Assembly: GCA_964016985.1 (NCBI GenBank)
Contig: OZ024828.1
Location: 303,001 to 367,000 of the forward strand
Direction of reading: 5' to 3'
From: Anodontia alba
Taxonomy: Eukaryota; Mollusca; Bivalvia; Lucinida; Lucinidae
DNA: 64,000 nt
In this document: in pieces, positions 43,090 through 54,255 of the stretch
How the letters are laid out: the number at the start of each line of letters is the position of its first letter
Position numbering within the stretch: the stretch's first letter is position 1
Notes under the pieces: model-generated
Database searches by the model: none
The model's input: the letters and a program-made list of their open reading frames with translations, nothing else
What the model was told of the DNA's origin: nothing
Translations under genes and position numbers: made by a program

Positions 43090-45660
43090 TAATGTGGAGA
43101 TGTACATTTAAGGAGTTGCATTCTAAGTCTTTTATGCAAGATTTGGCCAATAAGAGAACCAGTATTGTAATATTTCGGATTTGTTTTAGATTATTTAGTC
43201 TGTATTTGAACGGAGAACTGATGGTGCGGCCTTGATCTCGTCTGACAGATCATTCCAGGCGCTTATGTTGTTGATGGAATGAATGAATTGTAAAACAAGT
43301 TTGTTCGAGCATGGATGTTGTGAAGATCGCTGGAATTTCTCAGGTTATATGTAATGGTACTTTGAATAATTGGTGGGATAAGAGATTGGAGATATTCAGG
43401 TGTAAGGCCATTAACCGTTTTATAAAAGATAATTAATCTGTGCTTCGCGCGCCTAGCTTGTAGAGATTCCCAACCGAGGTCATTAAGGAGATTCTCTATG
43501 CTACGAAGTTTGTTCCACCTGTTTCGCTGTGTAATGCTTCTGTCTGTTTTTTTGTGTTTTTGTTTTTACTTTCTACCGAGGCGTTGTCCCAAACTGCGTC
43601 ACTATATTCTAGCAAACATTTAGTAAATGAGACATACATTTTTTTCGAGGGCATGTCTTTTAATTTCAGATTTCAATGCACATACCTAATGTCTAGTCCA
43701 GGCGGCTGTTGTGATAATGTTGATGTGTTCAATCTAGCTGCAGTTATTGACAAACGTCAAACCTAGTGCTAATGTGAATAAGCATCAGTTATGAGTGTTC
43801 CGTTTATACACAGGGATGGATGCAGGGGCGGGTTGCGTTTCAATAAAAGGATTTGGGAAATAATTTTAGCAGCGCTTAAACCACTGCACAGCTCTTGTAT
43901 CGATACGGTTCAGATCGTGATTTAAAATGATGGCTGCAGTGTTTGAATTTTCAACTATTTTGTATAGGCTTGTTTCGTCTGCGAACAGTCTAACTGATGC
44001 ATGGAACTCGTTTACAATGTCATTTATATAGGTGTGAAATAATAGCGGTCCCAAGGTAGATAGATCCCTGGGGCACACCAACTTGGACATACGTCCACTC
44101 AGATGTCTGACCGTTTAGGACAACCCTCGTCGGAACAGCCAATATCTCGTAGTTTGTGTATAAGTCCCCGGCGCCAAACCTTATCAAAAACCTTGCTTAT
44201 ATCACAGAAGACTACACAAACTTTCTTGCTACTATCAACAGCTTCACAAAACATATGGTAGGTATGGAGCAACTGGAAGATCGTGGAGTCCACTTGGATC
44301 AAGGCATACTGAAAGGGGGTGAAGAGTTTGTGTTCATTAATGTAGTTATAGAGTTCCGTATGTATGCATCGTTCCATGCTTTTGCCTGGTTGACAAAGTA
44401 ATGATATCAGACTGTTGTTCAAAGGTTTTGACCGATCATCATTTTTGTGTATTGCTGTGACATTTTCTTCTTTCCAAGGGGATTGAACGGCTCTACAAGA
44501 ATGAACGACCCCTCTTTTTGCAGTCGAGGACTCATAAGGTCAGACCCACTGGCTTTGCTCGTATCAGGGCCATCAAAAACGTCTTTGATAGTCTGAGGAC
44601 TTATCTCGAAGATTTCCAGACGTTCATGTGGAATAATGTTCGGAGGTGGCAACATGTATTGCATGTATGATCCTCAAGTAAAGATTGGGAAGAAAAGTAT
44701 TCATTCAACATGTTTGCTTTTTGGAGGTCAGTCAGCGTATTCATTATTGATATAAAGAGTAGGTATCATATATGGGGATTTTTCCAAGTTTTGAGATTTG
44801 CTTGGGAGTTTTGCTGAAAAGTTTAGACTCACGAGTTTCGTCGGTGAGTATACTTTCAAGCTTGTTAAAATAGTCTTGCTTTGACTTCTGGATAAGATTG
44901 GTAACTGTGTTTCGTAATGTTTTAAACCGATTCAAAAAAATTAAGTTGTTTGTTTTCTTGAATTTATTGTAAATTCTTCGTCGTCTACATATTAGTGATT
45001 TTCTGTGACAAGTGATCCAGGGGTGATCGTTAGGGCGAATATTAACAACTTTCTTTGAAATTGATTTTTTGGCTGCATCAAATATCGCATCAGCCATGAA
45101 TTGCACACTAGTATCCAGGTCATGGTCTCTGATTTAAATTTGTAATACCAGGTCGTGCTCGCTTAGAAGTTGTCGGTATTTTGCAAAATCAGCTCTTTGA
45201 TAATTCCATATTTTTTTTCTTCTTTTATAGGTTACTGGCCTTTGGACGGCTGAATTTTAAGAAGGTAAATACTGGAAAGTGATATCAGGTAAGACCAGGA
45301 ATGAAAGTATCCGCCACACCCAAACTTAAAATATTGTTTGTATTTTGAATGATATTTAGTTCGATAAGAGAGACAGATTGTTCCGTAAAGTGCGTGGCAT
45401 CATCCGTGGTTGCATTAAACTGAACTGCTGCAGCAAGTCTTTCATTTTATTATTACTATTAGAGAACATATTATAATTGAAGTCGCCCGTGATTATGGTA
45501 TCTTGACTATTAGTGTCGTGTGCGCGGTCGGTACTCTCCAAAAGTAAATTAGATATTATCAGGACTTCTTGTCTCCTTTTAGGACGGACAGAAGAGACCA
45601 ATCCGATATATGCGCGCGACACACTCTCGTGCAAGCGCTGTAAAGAAATTGAAATCAATG
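43090..45660 (-). pseudogene. LINE (non-LTR retrotransposon) remnant: endonuclease and reverse transcriptase
   Basis: A minus-strand, frame-broken copy of a Jockey/CR1-like polyprotein. From 5' to 3': the end of the APE-type endonuclease, with 'DTIITGDFNYNMFSNSNNKM' (about 45490-45420, GDFN motif); a basic linker, 'KSISKKVVNIRPNDHPWITC' (45106-44744); RT fingers, 'ISLLCQPGKSMERCIHTELY' (about 44410); motif A, 'VCVVFCDISKVFDKVWRRGL' (about 44215); motif B/C region, 'LSTLGPLLFHTYINDIV' and 'RLFADETSLY' (44060-43960). The usual FADD box reads FADE, a loss of the second catalytic Asp. The C-terminal thumb and tail continue in other frames to about 43130 ('GQILHKRLRM'). The 5' half of the endonuclease is missing. 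Several stops and frame changes show that it is dead. Confidence 0.85.
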
Positions 45661-46337
45661 AACTTAAAAGCTATCTGGCTAGAAATCTCAATAAAGTTTT
45701 ACTGGGGCACTAGATTAGTGGAAAGAAAAGAAGACACACAGAATATTTTATTGTTAGGTGAGTTATAGACTCGCCCGTTGTGGGTTTTGACCCTTTCCAC
45801 CCCCACTGTATGTGTCAATAAGGGAGCTCCTCCTTAATGGCAAATTCCTAAAATCATCTCTGCTTGTTACCCAGCGCTGTAGATTTGGCGTGTTTTACTG
45901 GGGTATTTATATTCGTCCGCCGATATTTTACTCAATATGATTAAAATCTTATTTCTTCTGAAGTTTGACTTTTTCTTTGGTTTTGGTTATTTATTCGCTA
46001 TTTATAAACATCAGAGTGTATAAAACTTACATGTTTAAATGCAGAATTTAGCGTTATCAGCGTTAGCAGGAACTATTTTTGGGGCGATTTTAGGTACTTA
46101 TTAGGTAGATCTCGCCAGCTATACGGAGTGTCGAAATGCGGTCTGTTGAATCTGGTGGCTGTCAAAAAATAAATACATTCAAGGGCGGTGCATAATTAAA
46201 CTCCCTTTGGTCAGAATGAAAATCTTATAATACTCTGTCAGGGTGTCCCATTATGTCCAATAGATAAGAATGTCCATTTCGTTATTTACTTAGTTTTTAA
46301 TACTGTTTTATTGTTTCAATTAAAAATAATATATTTT
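45661..46337. other. Unassigned
   Basis: No gene or named repeat recognised. The plus-strand frame at 45513-45713 overlaps the LINE endonuclease remnant in antisense. Confidence 0.4.
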
Positions 46338-46487
46338 AGCATTTCCCGTAGTTATATAGATATAATAGCATTTCCCGTAGTTATATAGATATAACAGCAT
46401 TTCCCGTAGTTATATAGATATAAGAGCATTTCCCGTAGTTATATAGATATAACAGCATTTCCCGTAGTTATATAGATATAACAGCAT
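46338..46487. repeat. 29-bp tandem repeat, 5 units
   Basis: Five nearly identical units AGCATTTCCCGTAGTTATAT plus AGATATAAC. Unrelated in sequence to the other 29-bp array at 21063-21623. Confidence 0.93.
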
Positions 46488-46610
46488 TGAAAAAATGCCT
46501 TACGGAGGAACAAACTCTTTCCTTTTACAGCAGACCTTTTCTCGGAGAGGAACTAAATATTTTGACATCAACCTCTCCTGAAATTGTATCTGTTTCAATT
46601 AAGGGCCTTT
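46488..46610. mobile_element. PalE, right half
   Basis: AACAAACTCTTTCCTTTTACAG, GACCTTTTCTCGGAGAGGAA and ACATCAACCTCTCCTGAAAT match the right arm. The left arm appears replaced by the 29-bp array. Confidence 0.5.
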
Positions 46611-46779
46611 TTAAATGACACGGAACGAATTATGCACAATTATATTATGTATGAGAAATCAGTCATAAAATCATAATAATTTGAATTATGAATGTTTCTG
46701 TTATATTGATATGATTAAAATCATCGTCTACAATCACAGCCGGTTGGCGAATTTCGCTTTTACTACATCCATGAGAGTT

Positions 46780-46990
46780 AACCTTAACAACTCTCTGGGC
46801 TAATTCAGCAGACGACACACTGATGTTTTTTTTTCTTTTTCCAGGAAACAGGTTTTGACATTTTACCCAAACTGTCTCCAGTGGAGACCATTTGCATGAA
46901 ATGTCAAAACCTGTTTTCTGGGATAAGTAAGAGAAATAATTAATATGTCGTCTGCTGAAAAAATTACCTAGAGTGCTAAGCGTTACTAAT
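46780..46990. mobile_element. PalA element, complete
   Basis: Left GTTAACCTTAACAACTCTCTG, GGGCTAATTCAGCAGACGAC; centre ACTGTCTCCAGTGGAGACCA with TTGACATTTTACC / GCATGAAATGTCAA; right AATATGTCGTCTGCTGAAAA..GAGTGCTAAGCGTTA. One of the best-preserved copies. Confidence 0.85.
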
Positions 46991-48050
46991 CGATTTCATG
47001 TCCATTTAATCTCTCGCAGAAGACAAGCGCAATGGCATATGCAAAGACCGAGGACGAAGAAAGAGCCCTATTTCTCCGTTGACCGGTCAACGCGTTCGTT
47101 ATTCGCCGTTTAAACAAACGTAATTAATGTAGGTCCGAATGGCGAAGCTTCCGACGAAATTGCTTGGACATGCAGGCTGATCTGGTCTTCACTGCTGCAC
47201 GCAGAATATGGGAGACAGTGGCTTTTCATGTCGTCTTATTTCATTGTTATGTTGTAATAATGTGAGTTTATCTTTCGCAAGACTCGCTGAGTAAATAATT
47301 TCGGAAAGACAGATCCCCGTTTTATAAAATGAGTCGCGTCGCGCAAAATGGGAAATACGCGTGAAGTGAAGGGCTTGAAGAATACGCGCAGTCTGATCTA
47401 GGCCTTCACTTTCCACCAGTAAGCCATATACATTATCCAGGCCTTCACCAGATGAACAGTAAAGACCCCAATCCTTCTGCTAAAGACCCAGCCGACACTG
47501 TTCACACATGCGCCAAGATCCTATTTTGCGTGACTATTATCATTAAGCAATTATTTTCTTCGCAAGAGTGAAGTTATATTTTACAACTCTGTACTCATAT
47601 ATACTTTACGGTCAAATTCAGAAGACAGATTTTGTTTTACCATTGTTTTATTCGCATTTTATAGCAACAAGTACTGGACCCAGTAACCTTTAAAATAACA
47701 TAGTGAAACATAAAAGCAGACCATGTTAATTTACAACATATGAACAGCGAACACGTTTATTGAAAAAAAAAAAATAAGATTCCTTTTTATACTGTACATG
47801 TAAGACCCACAGAAAAAACAAACGACCGACTAAGGTTGAATTTCTGAGTGTACCCTATAATTGACTTGTAGGTCCGTCCGTACACATGAATGGGTAGTTA
47901 GGTTGGTAAGAATTATGGACAGTTTCAATGTATTTGAATGGGATTTATTCCGTCAGCCACATAAAATTTACGTGGCTATTTTGTAGCTACATAAGTATGC
48001 TAAAGTAGTGATGTTAGCCACATAATTATCCATTCGTTAGGATGTCCGTC
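46991..48050. other. Unassigned with minor palindromes
   Basis: GTTGACCGGTCAAC at 47078-47091 is a perfect 14-bp palindrome. GCGCAGTCTGATCTAGGCCTTC near 47384 is a PalD scrap. 47950-47975 has AGCCACATAAAATTTACGTGGCT. No gene; the frame at 47189-47416 is antisense to the PalD scrap. Confidence 0.45.
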
Positions 48051-48384
48051 CGTCCATCTGTTGTCAGTTAGCGAAAATGAACATTACTCTTGAACCTTTA
48101 GGAATACTTGGATATTCTTTCACACAAAGATTGATACTGACCAGATCTGACCGATGGGCTTGCTATATTTTACTTTTCATTGACCGAGGCAACGCTGATG
48201 CCAAAATGTTAAAATATATTGATGCGATCTAGTTAAAGGAATTTCCATATGCACAATTTCAAGTAGCAAGGCAACTCCGAGGCCAAAATGTGATAGTTAG
48301 TGAAAAAAGCCGTAACTCTTGAAGCGTTAGCAATATTTTGATAATTTTTCGCTGAGAGATTATTCGATGGGCCTGCAAAATGCC

Positions 48385-48421
<37 letters not shown>

Positions 48422-48480
48422 ATCGAGGCAACGCCAAAGCCAAAAACTGTGGAAATCGCCGTAGGTCTTCAACTATATGG
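48051..48480. repeat. Two-unit degenerate repeat with poly(T)
   Basis: TTAGCGAAAATGAACATTACTCTTGAACC..AATACTTGGATA..GATTGAT..GATGGGCTTGC..TGACCGAGGCAACGCTGATG is repeated as TTAGTGAAAAAAGCCGTAACTC..AATATTTTGATA..GATGGGCCTGC..GATCGAGGCAACGCCAAAG. A 33-bp poly(T) lies at 48388-48420. Only short shared blocks are quoted. Confidence 0.65.
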
Positions 48481-48695
48481 GGTAATTTCTAACAAGATCT
48501 GGGCAGAGAATGTCCAAGTTCGAGAGGCTAACCTAAGCCACGGGCAAGAATGAGGCGAATCGTGCAACTTAGCGACAGTTGAATTAATCCATTGTTGTCC
48601 AGTGGTCTTTTCTACCTTACGCTTTGCCCAGGTCTGTTTTCAAATATACGGTGTGCACGCATGCGTGAGGATTTGTTCACAGCTATAGCTTTGAT
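48481..48695. other. Unassigned
   Basis: No feature recognised. Confidence 0.4.
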
Positions 48696-48885
48696 TACCG
48701 TCTTTATCCTAAATATTCCGACCCCTTACCATACTTATTCTGAGTTTTGATTAAGTCCATTTTACTACGCGCTTATGTGTCTAAAATCTGTTGATTGACT
48801 GACAATTAGTGTTGGCTCTGATCAGAGGCCGCGTTTTTTCTACACTGTTTGTTCAGACCTGTCTGTATTTAGGGTAAATACGCAA
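48696..48885. mobile_element. PalG MITE
   Basis: Ends TACCGTCTTTATCCTAAATA and TATTTAGGGTAAATACGCA. Internal GGCTCTGATCAGAGGCCGCG..TTCTACACTGTTTG. The hairpin's left arm is partly deleted. Confidence 0.68.
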
Positions 48886-49849
48886 TTATCTGTACATGCG
48901 ATAATTTCATCGCCAAGTAGCCTATCAAAATAATGACGAAAATATAGATTACGTGATCTAAGATTTCTTCAGCGTTCAAAGACAATGACTAAAGCTATCA
49001 GTAAATTTAATTATTTTCTATAGAGAAAAATTGTATTTTGATTTTTCTAAGTTATAAGGCGCCAATAAACACAGAAGCTGTACAACGCGTGAAATGATCC
49101 ATCTTGTGCTGATAGAAGTCGACCCAGATCTTACTGTGCTTTCACAGGGCTTCCGTTACTTGTATACATAATCACTGAATACTCTAGGACATATTGACGA
49201 ACAGAGGAGACCCTGATCAGACTGCGCAGGTCAGAGCCTTAGCTGTTCACATACAGCATGAAGAAACTTTTCTTATGTTTTGCTTTGTTCCCAGCAGACA
49301 CATAAGGTCTATACAACGTCGCCTCAACGTCGATGCAATGTTATATATGTATGTACTTCGAGAAAAAAAATAGCCGTACCACAGGATGACCTACAAAATG
49401 GTACACAAGCTTGTCCCTGTACCATATGAACTCCGTAATTTATAATTTCGCCACTTCCCACGCGTAGTGATTTCCCCTTTTTACTACAGAGGTGAAATTC
49501 TGAATAAATGAAGGATTTCTAGTTATTGCTGTACTTTAAGCCTCAGAAAGAGCTTAGAAAACTTTCATTTTATTTATGAAAACGCTTTCTGAAAAGGAGC
49601 GGTGTCTGACTTTGTGTCGGCATATTAAAAAAGTTCCAGAATTGAAAGTTTAATTTATTGATTATAAAAAAGCAGACAACAGTTAACCACAGTTTTCTTA
49701 ATTTTTACAATAGATAAGACGAACTTTCATTCGAATGAAGTGTCATCTTGTCCTCTGTGAAGAATAACAATGTCACTAATTTCTTCTGATGATTTAGCCC
49801 AAAGTGAGCTGAGGATTAAATTTTAGATGAGACGGAATATGAAATGACG
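48886..49849. other. Unassigned with repeat scraps
   Basis: 49200-49270 is a PalD half (GACCCTGATCAGACTGCGCAG..CATGAAGAAAC). 49291-49345 has CCCAGCAGACACATAAGG..CAACGTCGCCTCAACGTCG. No gene. Confidence 0.45.
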
Positions 49850-49985
49850 GGGTTCGCAAGCGCGCAGTCCGATCAGAGTAGTCACTACGCGCATGTTTGG
49901 GTAGCGAAGGATGCTAAATTCTTTATGCGAACAACGAAGACTCTGATCAGACTATGCAGAAGTGCATGCTGATCTGGGCAATTTT
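49850..49985. mobile_element. PalD, partial
   Basis: GCGCGCAGTCCGATCAGAGTA, GGGTAGCGAAGGATGCTAAA, GCGAACAACGAAGACTCTGA and GTGCATGCTGATCTGGGC keep the family order. The outer ends are missing. Confidence 0.6.
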
Positions 49986-50037
49986 TTTTCTGATACGTCT
50001 TATGGAACCCTTTTCTTATGGCTAACTTATACTACTA

Positions 50038-50303
50038 CATCACGAAAACATACCTATATAATTTTGACCCCCTTAAACCCCTTTTATATATTAAAACTGG
50101 GGTTTAAAGGGGTATATATTATTTTTCTTATTTCTACTCAAAAACATAGATTGTAAGTACTTGTTAGAACCGCCTCACCGGGGCGGCTCTAACAAGTACC
50201 CACAATCTATGTTTTGAGCAGAAATATGAAACAAATATCAGAATTTTTATCTGAAAATTTTCAGTTTTTGGTAGTGAAATTTTCAATATATTTGAATAAG
50301 CGT
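50038..50303 (-). mobile_element. PalB element (copy e)
   Basis: Reverse orientation. Starts CATCACGAAAACATACCTAT. The hairpin core is GTACTTGTTAGAACCGCCTC / GGGCGGCTCTAACAAGTACC, with matching C-to-T / G-to-A changes in the two arms. The final about 15 bp of the right end is lost. Confidence 0.85.
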
Positions 50304-50335
50304 GACAAGATACAAATGGTCCACAACGTCATAAA

Positions 50336-50668
50336 ATGTACCTTCCGATATGTGCGCCCAGCGAAGACTCAGATCAGCCTATGCATACGCGCAGTCTGAT
50401 CAAACTCTTCACTGGGCGCATTTTGGATAGCCAAGGATGCAAAGTTTCTTTGTAGAGATGAACTATAAACGCTTGTATGTTTTCTCTCTAATCCAGTATG
50501 TCATTGTTTACAATGTTTGATGTTCATTGATAGTTCTGAATTAAATAGGTTTAAACCAAAGTTTCTTCAAGTGGACAACGATTACTCTGATCAGACTTTG
50601 CGGGTGCCCAGGCTGATCTGAATCTTCGTTAGGTGCACCTGTCCGAAGGTACGTTTTCATATGCTGCG
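50336..50668. mobile_element. PalD MITE, GAGAAAACGTAC subfamily, with internal insertion
   Basis: Left AAAATGTACCTTCCGATATG, TGCGCCCAGCGAAGACTCAG; right CTGATCTGAATCTTCGTTAG, CGAAGGTACGTTTTCATATGC. The middle is about 100 bp longer than in 18768-18999. Confidence 0.65.
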
Positions 50669-50899
50669 ACTCATGTGATATTCATAACAAGAAAATGGCC
50701 GATATGATATATGCATGCATTGAAGACTTCTATTAACCTAAGCATTGGCGCAGACTGCTCAGGACCATCTCTGTCCGTCAATATAGTCTACATTAGCCAA
50801 GAATTCTGTAAGTGTACAATAGAGAGCTTGATAAGGATGCGCGAATGTGCCGTCTGACCATTTCTTTTGTTTGCCGCATACGGCATACTTTGCTTTATG
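50669..50899. other. Unassigned
   Basis: No feature recognised. Confidence 0.4.
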
Positions 50900-51100
50900 T
50901 GCCTTAACCTTTACCACTCTATAGCATAAATTGGCAGACGACAAATTAGGGATATTTTCCTTTCTTTCCTCAGAAAACAATACTTGACATTTCATGCAAA
51001 TTGTCTCCATTGGAGACATTTTGCATTAAAGGCCGGATTCTGTTTTCTGGAAAACAAGAAAAATATGTCTGCTGAATTATTTACCCACAGTACTAAGCTT
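50900..51100. mobile_element. PalA element
   Basis: Left CCTTAACCTTTACCACTCTA, ATTGGCAGACGACAAATTAG; centre AATTGTCTCCATTGGAGACA; right TATGTCTGCTGAATTATTTAC..CTAAGC. Confidence 0.82.
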
Positions 51101-51299
51101 TAAGGAATCACAGACGTTACTAGCAGCGTTGAAGTCTCTGCAGTCTTACAGCTGATGGATTGATTTTATAGCATATTTCTGGCATTGAAATAGTTTTGCG
51201 GACTGACACATTTCATACGTATGTACAGGACAAAGAGGTCAGGATATTTCTGTCCAAAGCCTACCGTATTAGCCCTAATATCCATACACCATATCTTGT

Positions 51300-51385
51300 T
51301 TCATCACGAACGATACATTGTGGGTACTCATATAGAAGCGCCTCGGCGAGGCACTTATAATGAGTACCCACACCTTATGTTGTCG
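51300..51385. repeat. Shared hairpin core in a different context
   Basis: CATCACGAACGATACATTGTG, GGGTACTCATATAGAAGCGC / GGCGAGGCACTTATAATGAG with ACCCACACCTTATG. It has a CATCACGA start like PalB but a very short arm, so either a mini-PalB or a relic. Confidence 0.6.
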
Positions 51386-52036
51386 TGTCGGTTAAAATTG
51401 CCTTATCTAGAGAGATGGCTTAGAAGTATATATTTCACTTAGATGTTAAACAAAAGGTACGGTTTGGTAGTGTACATGAAGTATAGTAGATGTCATTTAT
51501 TCTTGTAACTATACGTATGTATTTGGCATTTTACAGTCACGATTTAAGAACATGATTATGTATAATAGCATAGTTAAGTAATCTAGGATTTGGAAGATGA
51601 CGCCAATAACAAAAGATGTCTGGAACACTCACCAACTTATTTACTGTCCCAGTAGGAACAAGACGTTGCATCAATGTTAATGCGATATTGTTGCAGTGTT
51701 ATCTGCCCGCTGGCTGTAGTATTTAAGGTGTTTGGATACACCATGGGTGTTTCCGCAGTTTCGCAAATGATAACTTTTTGCAAAGAGGAAGTTGCTTCCT
51801 TAGTTTTGAAATCTTTCAAATGTAGGAACTTTTGTTAAAGAGAACACGTTGCTGCCTTTGGGAGCAGGAAAAGCTCTTAGTGAGAAGGTAGGCAAGTATT
51901 TTCGTGTCAAGAGTTATTTAAGCATAGCCAATGATGATCAAAGATAGCAAACTATACATACATAGCTGAACTAAAACGATAGTCTCCTTCATCAACTATA
52001 AAACCACTTGTGGTTCTATATCCAAAGCTTTAATTC
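51386..52036. other. Unassigned
   Basis: The minus-strand frame at 51819-51637 (ending 'INIDATSCSYWDSK') could be an exon next to a GTAAAT donor, but neither the family nor a good acceptor is recognisable. Otherwise nothing. Confidence 0.3.
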
Positions 52037-52350
52037 CATATATAACTTAATAGTGCCCTAGCTCTATTTACCTACACAAAGCTACTGACATTTCAACCAA
52101 CAGTAATATCAGTTATATATGACTTATCTAAACAATACTATATATGTTATAATACTGTCAAAATACCATATATAACTCCGTAGTAATGTTCCCAGCTCCA
52201 TTTACCCAAACAGTGCTAAGAACATTACAACTAACAATAAAACTGTCAATACAATTAGTTATATATGAATTATCTAAACAATACTGTAAATGTAATACCA
52301 TTCCAACAATCAGTTACATATGATTTAAATGAACAATATTATAGATGCTA
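52037..52350. repeat. ~146-bp tandem repeat, 2-3 units
   Basis: CCATATATAACTYMRTAGTG..CAGCTCYATTTACC and TTATATATGAMTTATCTAAAC..AATACT occur twice at a 146-bp spacing (52113 and 52259). A third, shorter unit starts near 52313. Confidence 0.75.
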
Positions 52351-52423
52351 TATGTATTTTATACCTTCCCAAGAAATGTATTTAAATATGATATTACTAC
52401 AAACACTCCTATAATAGCTAACT

Positions 52424-52483
52424 AAATAAAAAATAAATAACTGAATAGAAAACTGAATTAATAAATAAATAAATAAATAAATA
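52424..52483. repeat. (AAAT)n-rich tract at the LINE 3' end
   Basis: AATAAATAAATAAATAAATAA at 52457-52480 with degenerate units before it. On the minus strand it directly follows the LINE at 53600-52484 and is probably its simple-repeat tail. Confidence 0.85.
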
Positions 52484-53600
52484 ACACCTACCAAAGAAGT
52501 TCGGAAATGAAGAGTAGATAAACATATTATGCTGGATAAAATATTCTTTTACGTTTCTGAAAACTTTTAAAAATGTAAACAGATAGCTTATTAATAGTAG
52601 TCTTGTTTTCTGATTTCAACAATTCAATAAATTTAGGCATATTTGGTCTTACCCAGTAGTATCGTTTAATGTATTCAGCACGTAACTCTGAAATAAAATG
52701 TAACTCATCTTCTAAAGTATTACAATTTTGACATTTTCTATTTTCCATTATGAAAACACGCCTATTCAAATATATAGAAAATTTCACCTCCAAAAACTGA
52801 AAATTCTCAGATAAAAAAGTCAGATATTTTTCATATTTCTGCTCAAAAACATATATTGTGGGTACTTGTTAGAACCGCTTCGCCGAGGCGGTTCTAACGA
52901 GTACACAATCTATGTTTTTGAGCAAAAATAAGAAAAATAAGGTATACCCCTGTAAACCCCAGTTTTACTATATAAAAGTGGGGTTTAAGGGGGTAGAAAT
53001 TATATAGGTATGTTTTCGTGATGCCAAAGGTATTTTATCTGGTTTATGCCAACGGCCCGTTTCAGTTGCAAGTCGATGTGAAGAGACTCGTAACGAATAA
53101 AAACATATTTGATCTTTTTTTAACTTTTACTATATCTAAATAACACTGGAACTGAAATACGGAAATCAGATTATATGTATTTGCCCTTGTAGAGTTTTCT
53201 ATTTGTTCATTCCAGTTTTGAATAAAGTGATCAGATATTCGCTCTTTAAAAATGTTCATAAAACGACTTACGTAACCAACCCCTTGAGACAACCATAAAT
53301 GATTTAAATCTAAACTTTCTAACAACTGCTTAACAGACTTAGCCCACGATAATCTTTCTGGATGTAACTGCATATCTTCAAACATCATATTATAAATCTG
53401 TTTCATAATTTTAGTATCATCTTAATTCAATATTTTAAACCAATATCGCATAGTTGATAAGAATCTTTAATTTCTTAATACATTCTGCCTGATTCCCCAT
53501 ATATAAAACTATTTTGTGTTTCAACTTCAGCCCCTAAAAGTTGTTTAAAGAACCTTTAATGAATTCGTTCAATATAAAACCACTTCACCATAATGAAAAC
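52484..53600 (-). pseudogene. LINE C-terminal remnant, split by PalB
   Basis: Minus-strand C-terminal part of a second non-LTR retrotransposon polyprotein. In order: 'RFFKQLLGAEVETQNSFIYG' (about 53590-53520); 'LLESLDLNHLWLSQGVGYVS' (about 53340-53280); 'NTYNLISVFQFQCYLDIVKV' (about 53185-53125); then in another frame 'YSLRVSSHRLATETGRWHKP' followed by 'DKIPLA' (53095-53025). A complete PalB (53023-52746) intervenes. The coding sequence resumes with 'ENRKCQNCNTLEDELHF' (52755-52705), a CxxC...H zinc-knuckle in which the last Cys is lost, and ends 'FKSFQKRKRIFYPA' at 52527. If the PalB is removed, the junction reads through in frame. At least two other frameshifts exist. Upstream RT and endonuclease are absent (5' truncation, typical of LINEs). 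Confidence 0.83.
52746..53023 (+). mobile_element. PalB element (copy f), inserted in a LINE
   Basis: Starts CATTATGAAAACACGCCTATT and ends GTATGTTTTCGTGATG. The core hairpin GTACTTGTTAGAACCGCTTC / GAGGCGGTTCTAACGAGTAC is intact. The flanks TTTTC and CCAAAGG rejoin as LINE codons with at most one or two duplicated bases. Confidence 0.88.
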
Positions 53601-53830
53601 GTCACAAACATAAAGGACAGTTACTTTCCCACAAAATGACCAAACGGCTATCCCATATAAAAAGATATTAGCAATACATACATGCTAAGACGAACTATAA
53701 CAATAATAAACCACAACAGAAGAACCGCCTTGGAACGTCAGTAAAATGTTTTTACTGGGGAGGGCCGGGGGAGGGGGGGGGAGGGGGTGCTTAATCGATT
53801 TTACGTGGGACTTAAATTGATTTTAAGCCT
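53601..53830 (+). repeat. A-rep, middle part
   Basis: CACAAAATGACCAAACGGCT, AGATATTAGCAATACATACATG, GAAGAACCGCCTTGGAACG, a G-rich run (53757-53787), then CTTAATCGATTTTACGTGGG. Co-linear with 60400-60580. Confidence 0.75.
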
Positions 53831-54188
53831 ACAACAAATAAAGCAAATCTAGTAGCTCAAAACATGGAAATGGATCTAGTTAAAACTCTTATATGGGAGA
53901 TTCTACGTGTGACATAATCTTTTTAGAGATGTTCAGTTTATGGAAAGGCTAAGAATGACCCAAAAATATTTCCCGTTAGCCGAACCTTTCTAAAAAGGTT
54001 TACTTTTAAAGGAAGACATTTGTGAGTCAGGAGCAAATAATTCCCTTTAACAGTGGACGCCTTCAATGTATAGGAGTGAAAACAATTTTGAATGAGTTAC
54101 CGCCCCTGAAAAGGTATCGATTCTACTTTACCCATTTATTACCCATTTTTAACCCATTTCAAATATAACGAGTGTCTAATTTATTTAA
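53831..54188. mobile_element. PalE remnant (53935-54118) in unassigned DNA
   Basis: GCCGAACCTTTCTAAAAAGG, ACTTTTAAAGGAAGACATTTG and GGAGCAAATAATTCCCTTTAAC, GAGTTACCGCCCCTGAAAAGG keep the PalE order with strong divergence. Confidence 0.5.
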
Positions 54189-54255
54189 AATAGAAATGAA
54201 GGCAATGATTAGGAATCGATACAATTACCTTACACCTTCCATCCAAGACATGATG

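Noticed and set aside
47078..47091. Perfect palindrome GTTGACCGGTCAAC as a regulatory site
   Set aside because: It is a single short palindrome with no gene nearby; no support beyond chance.
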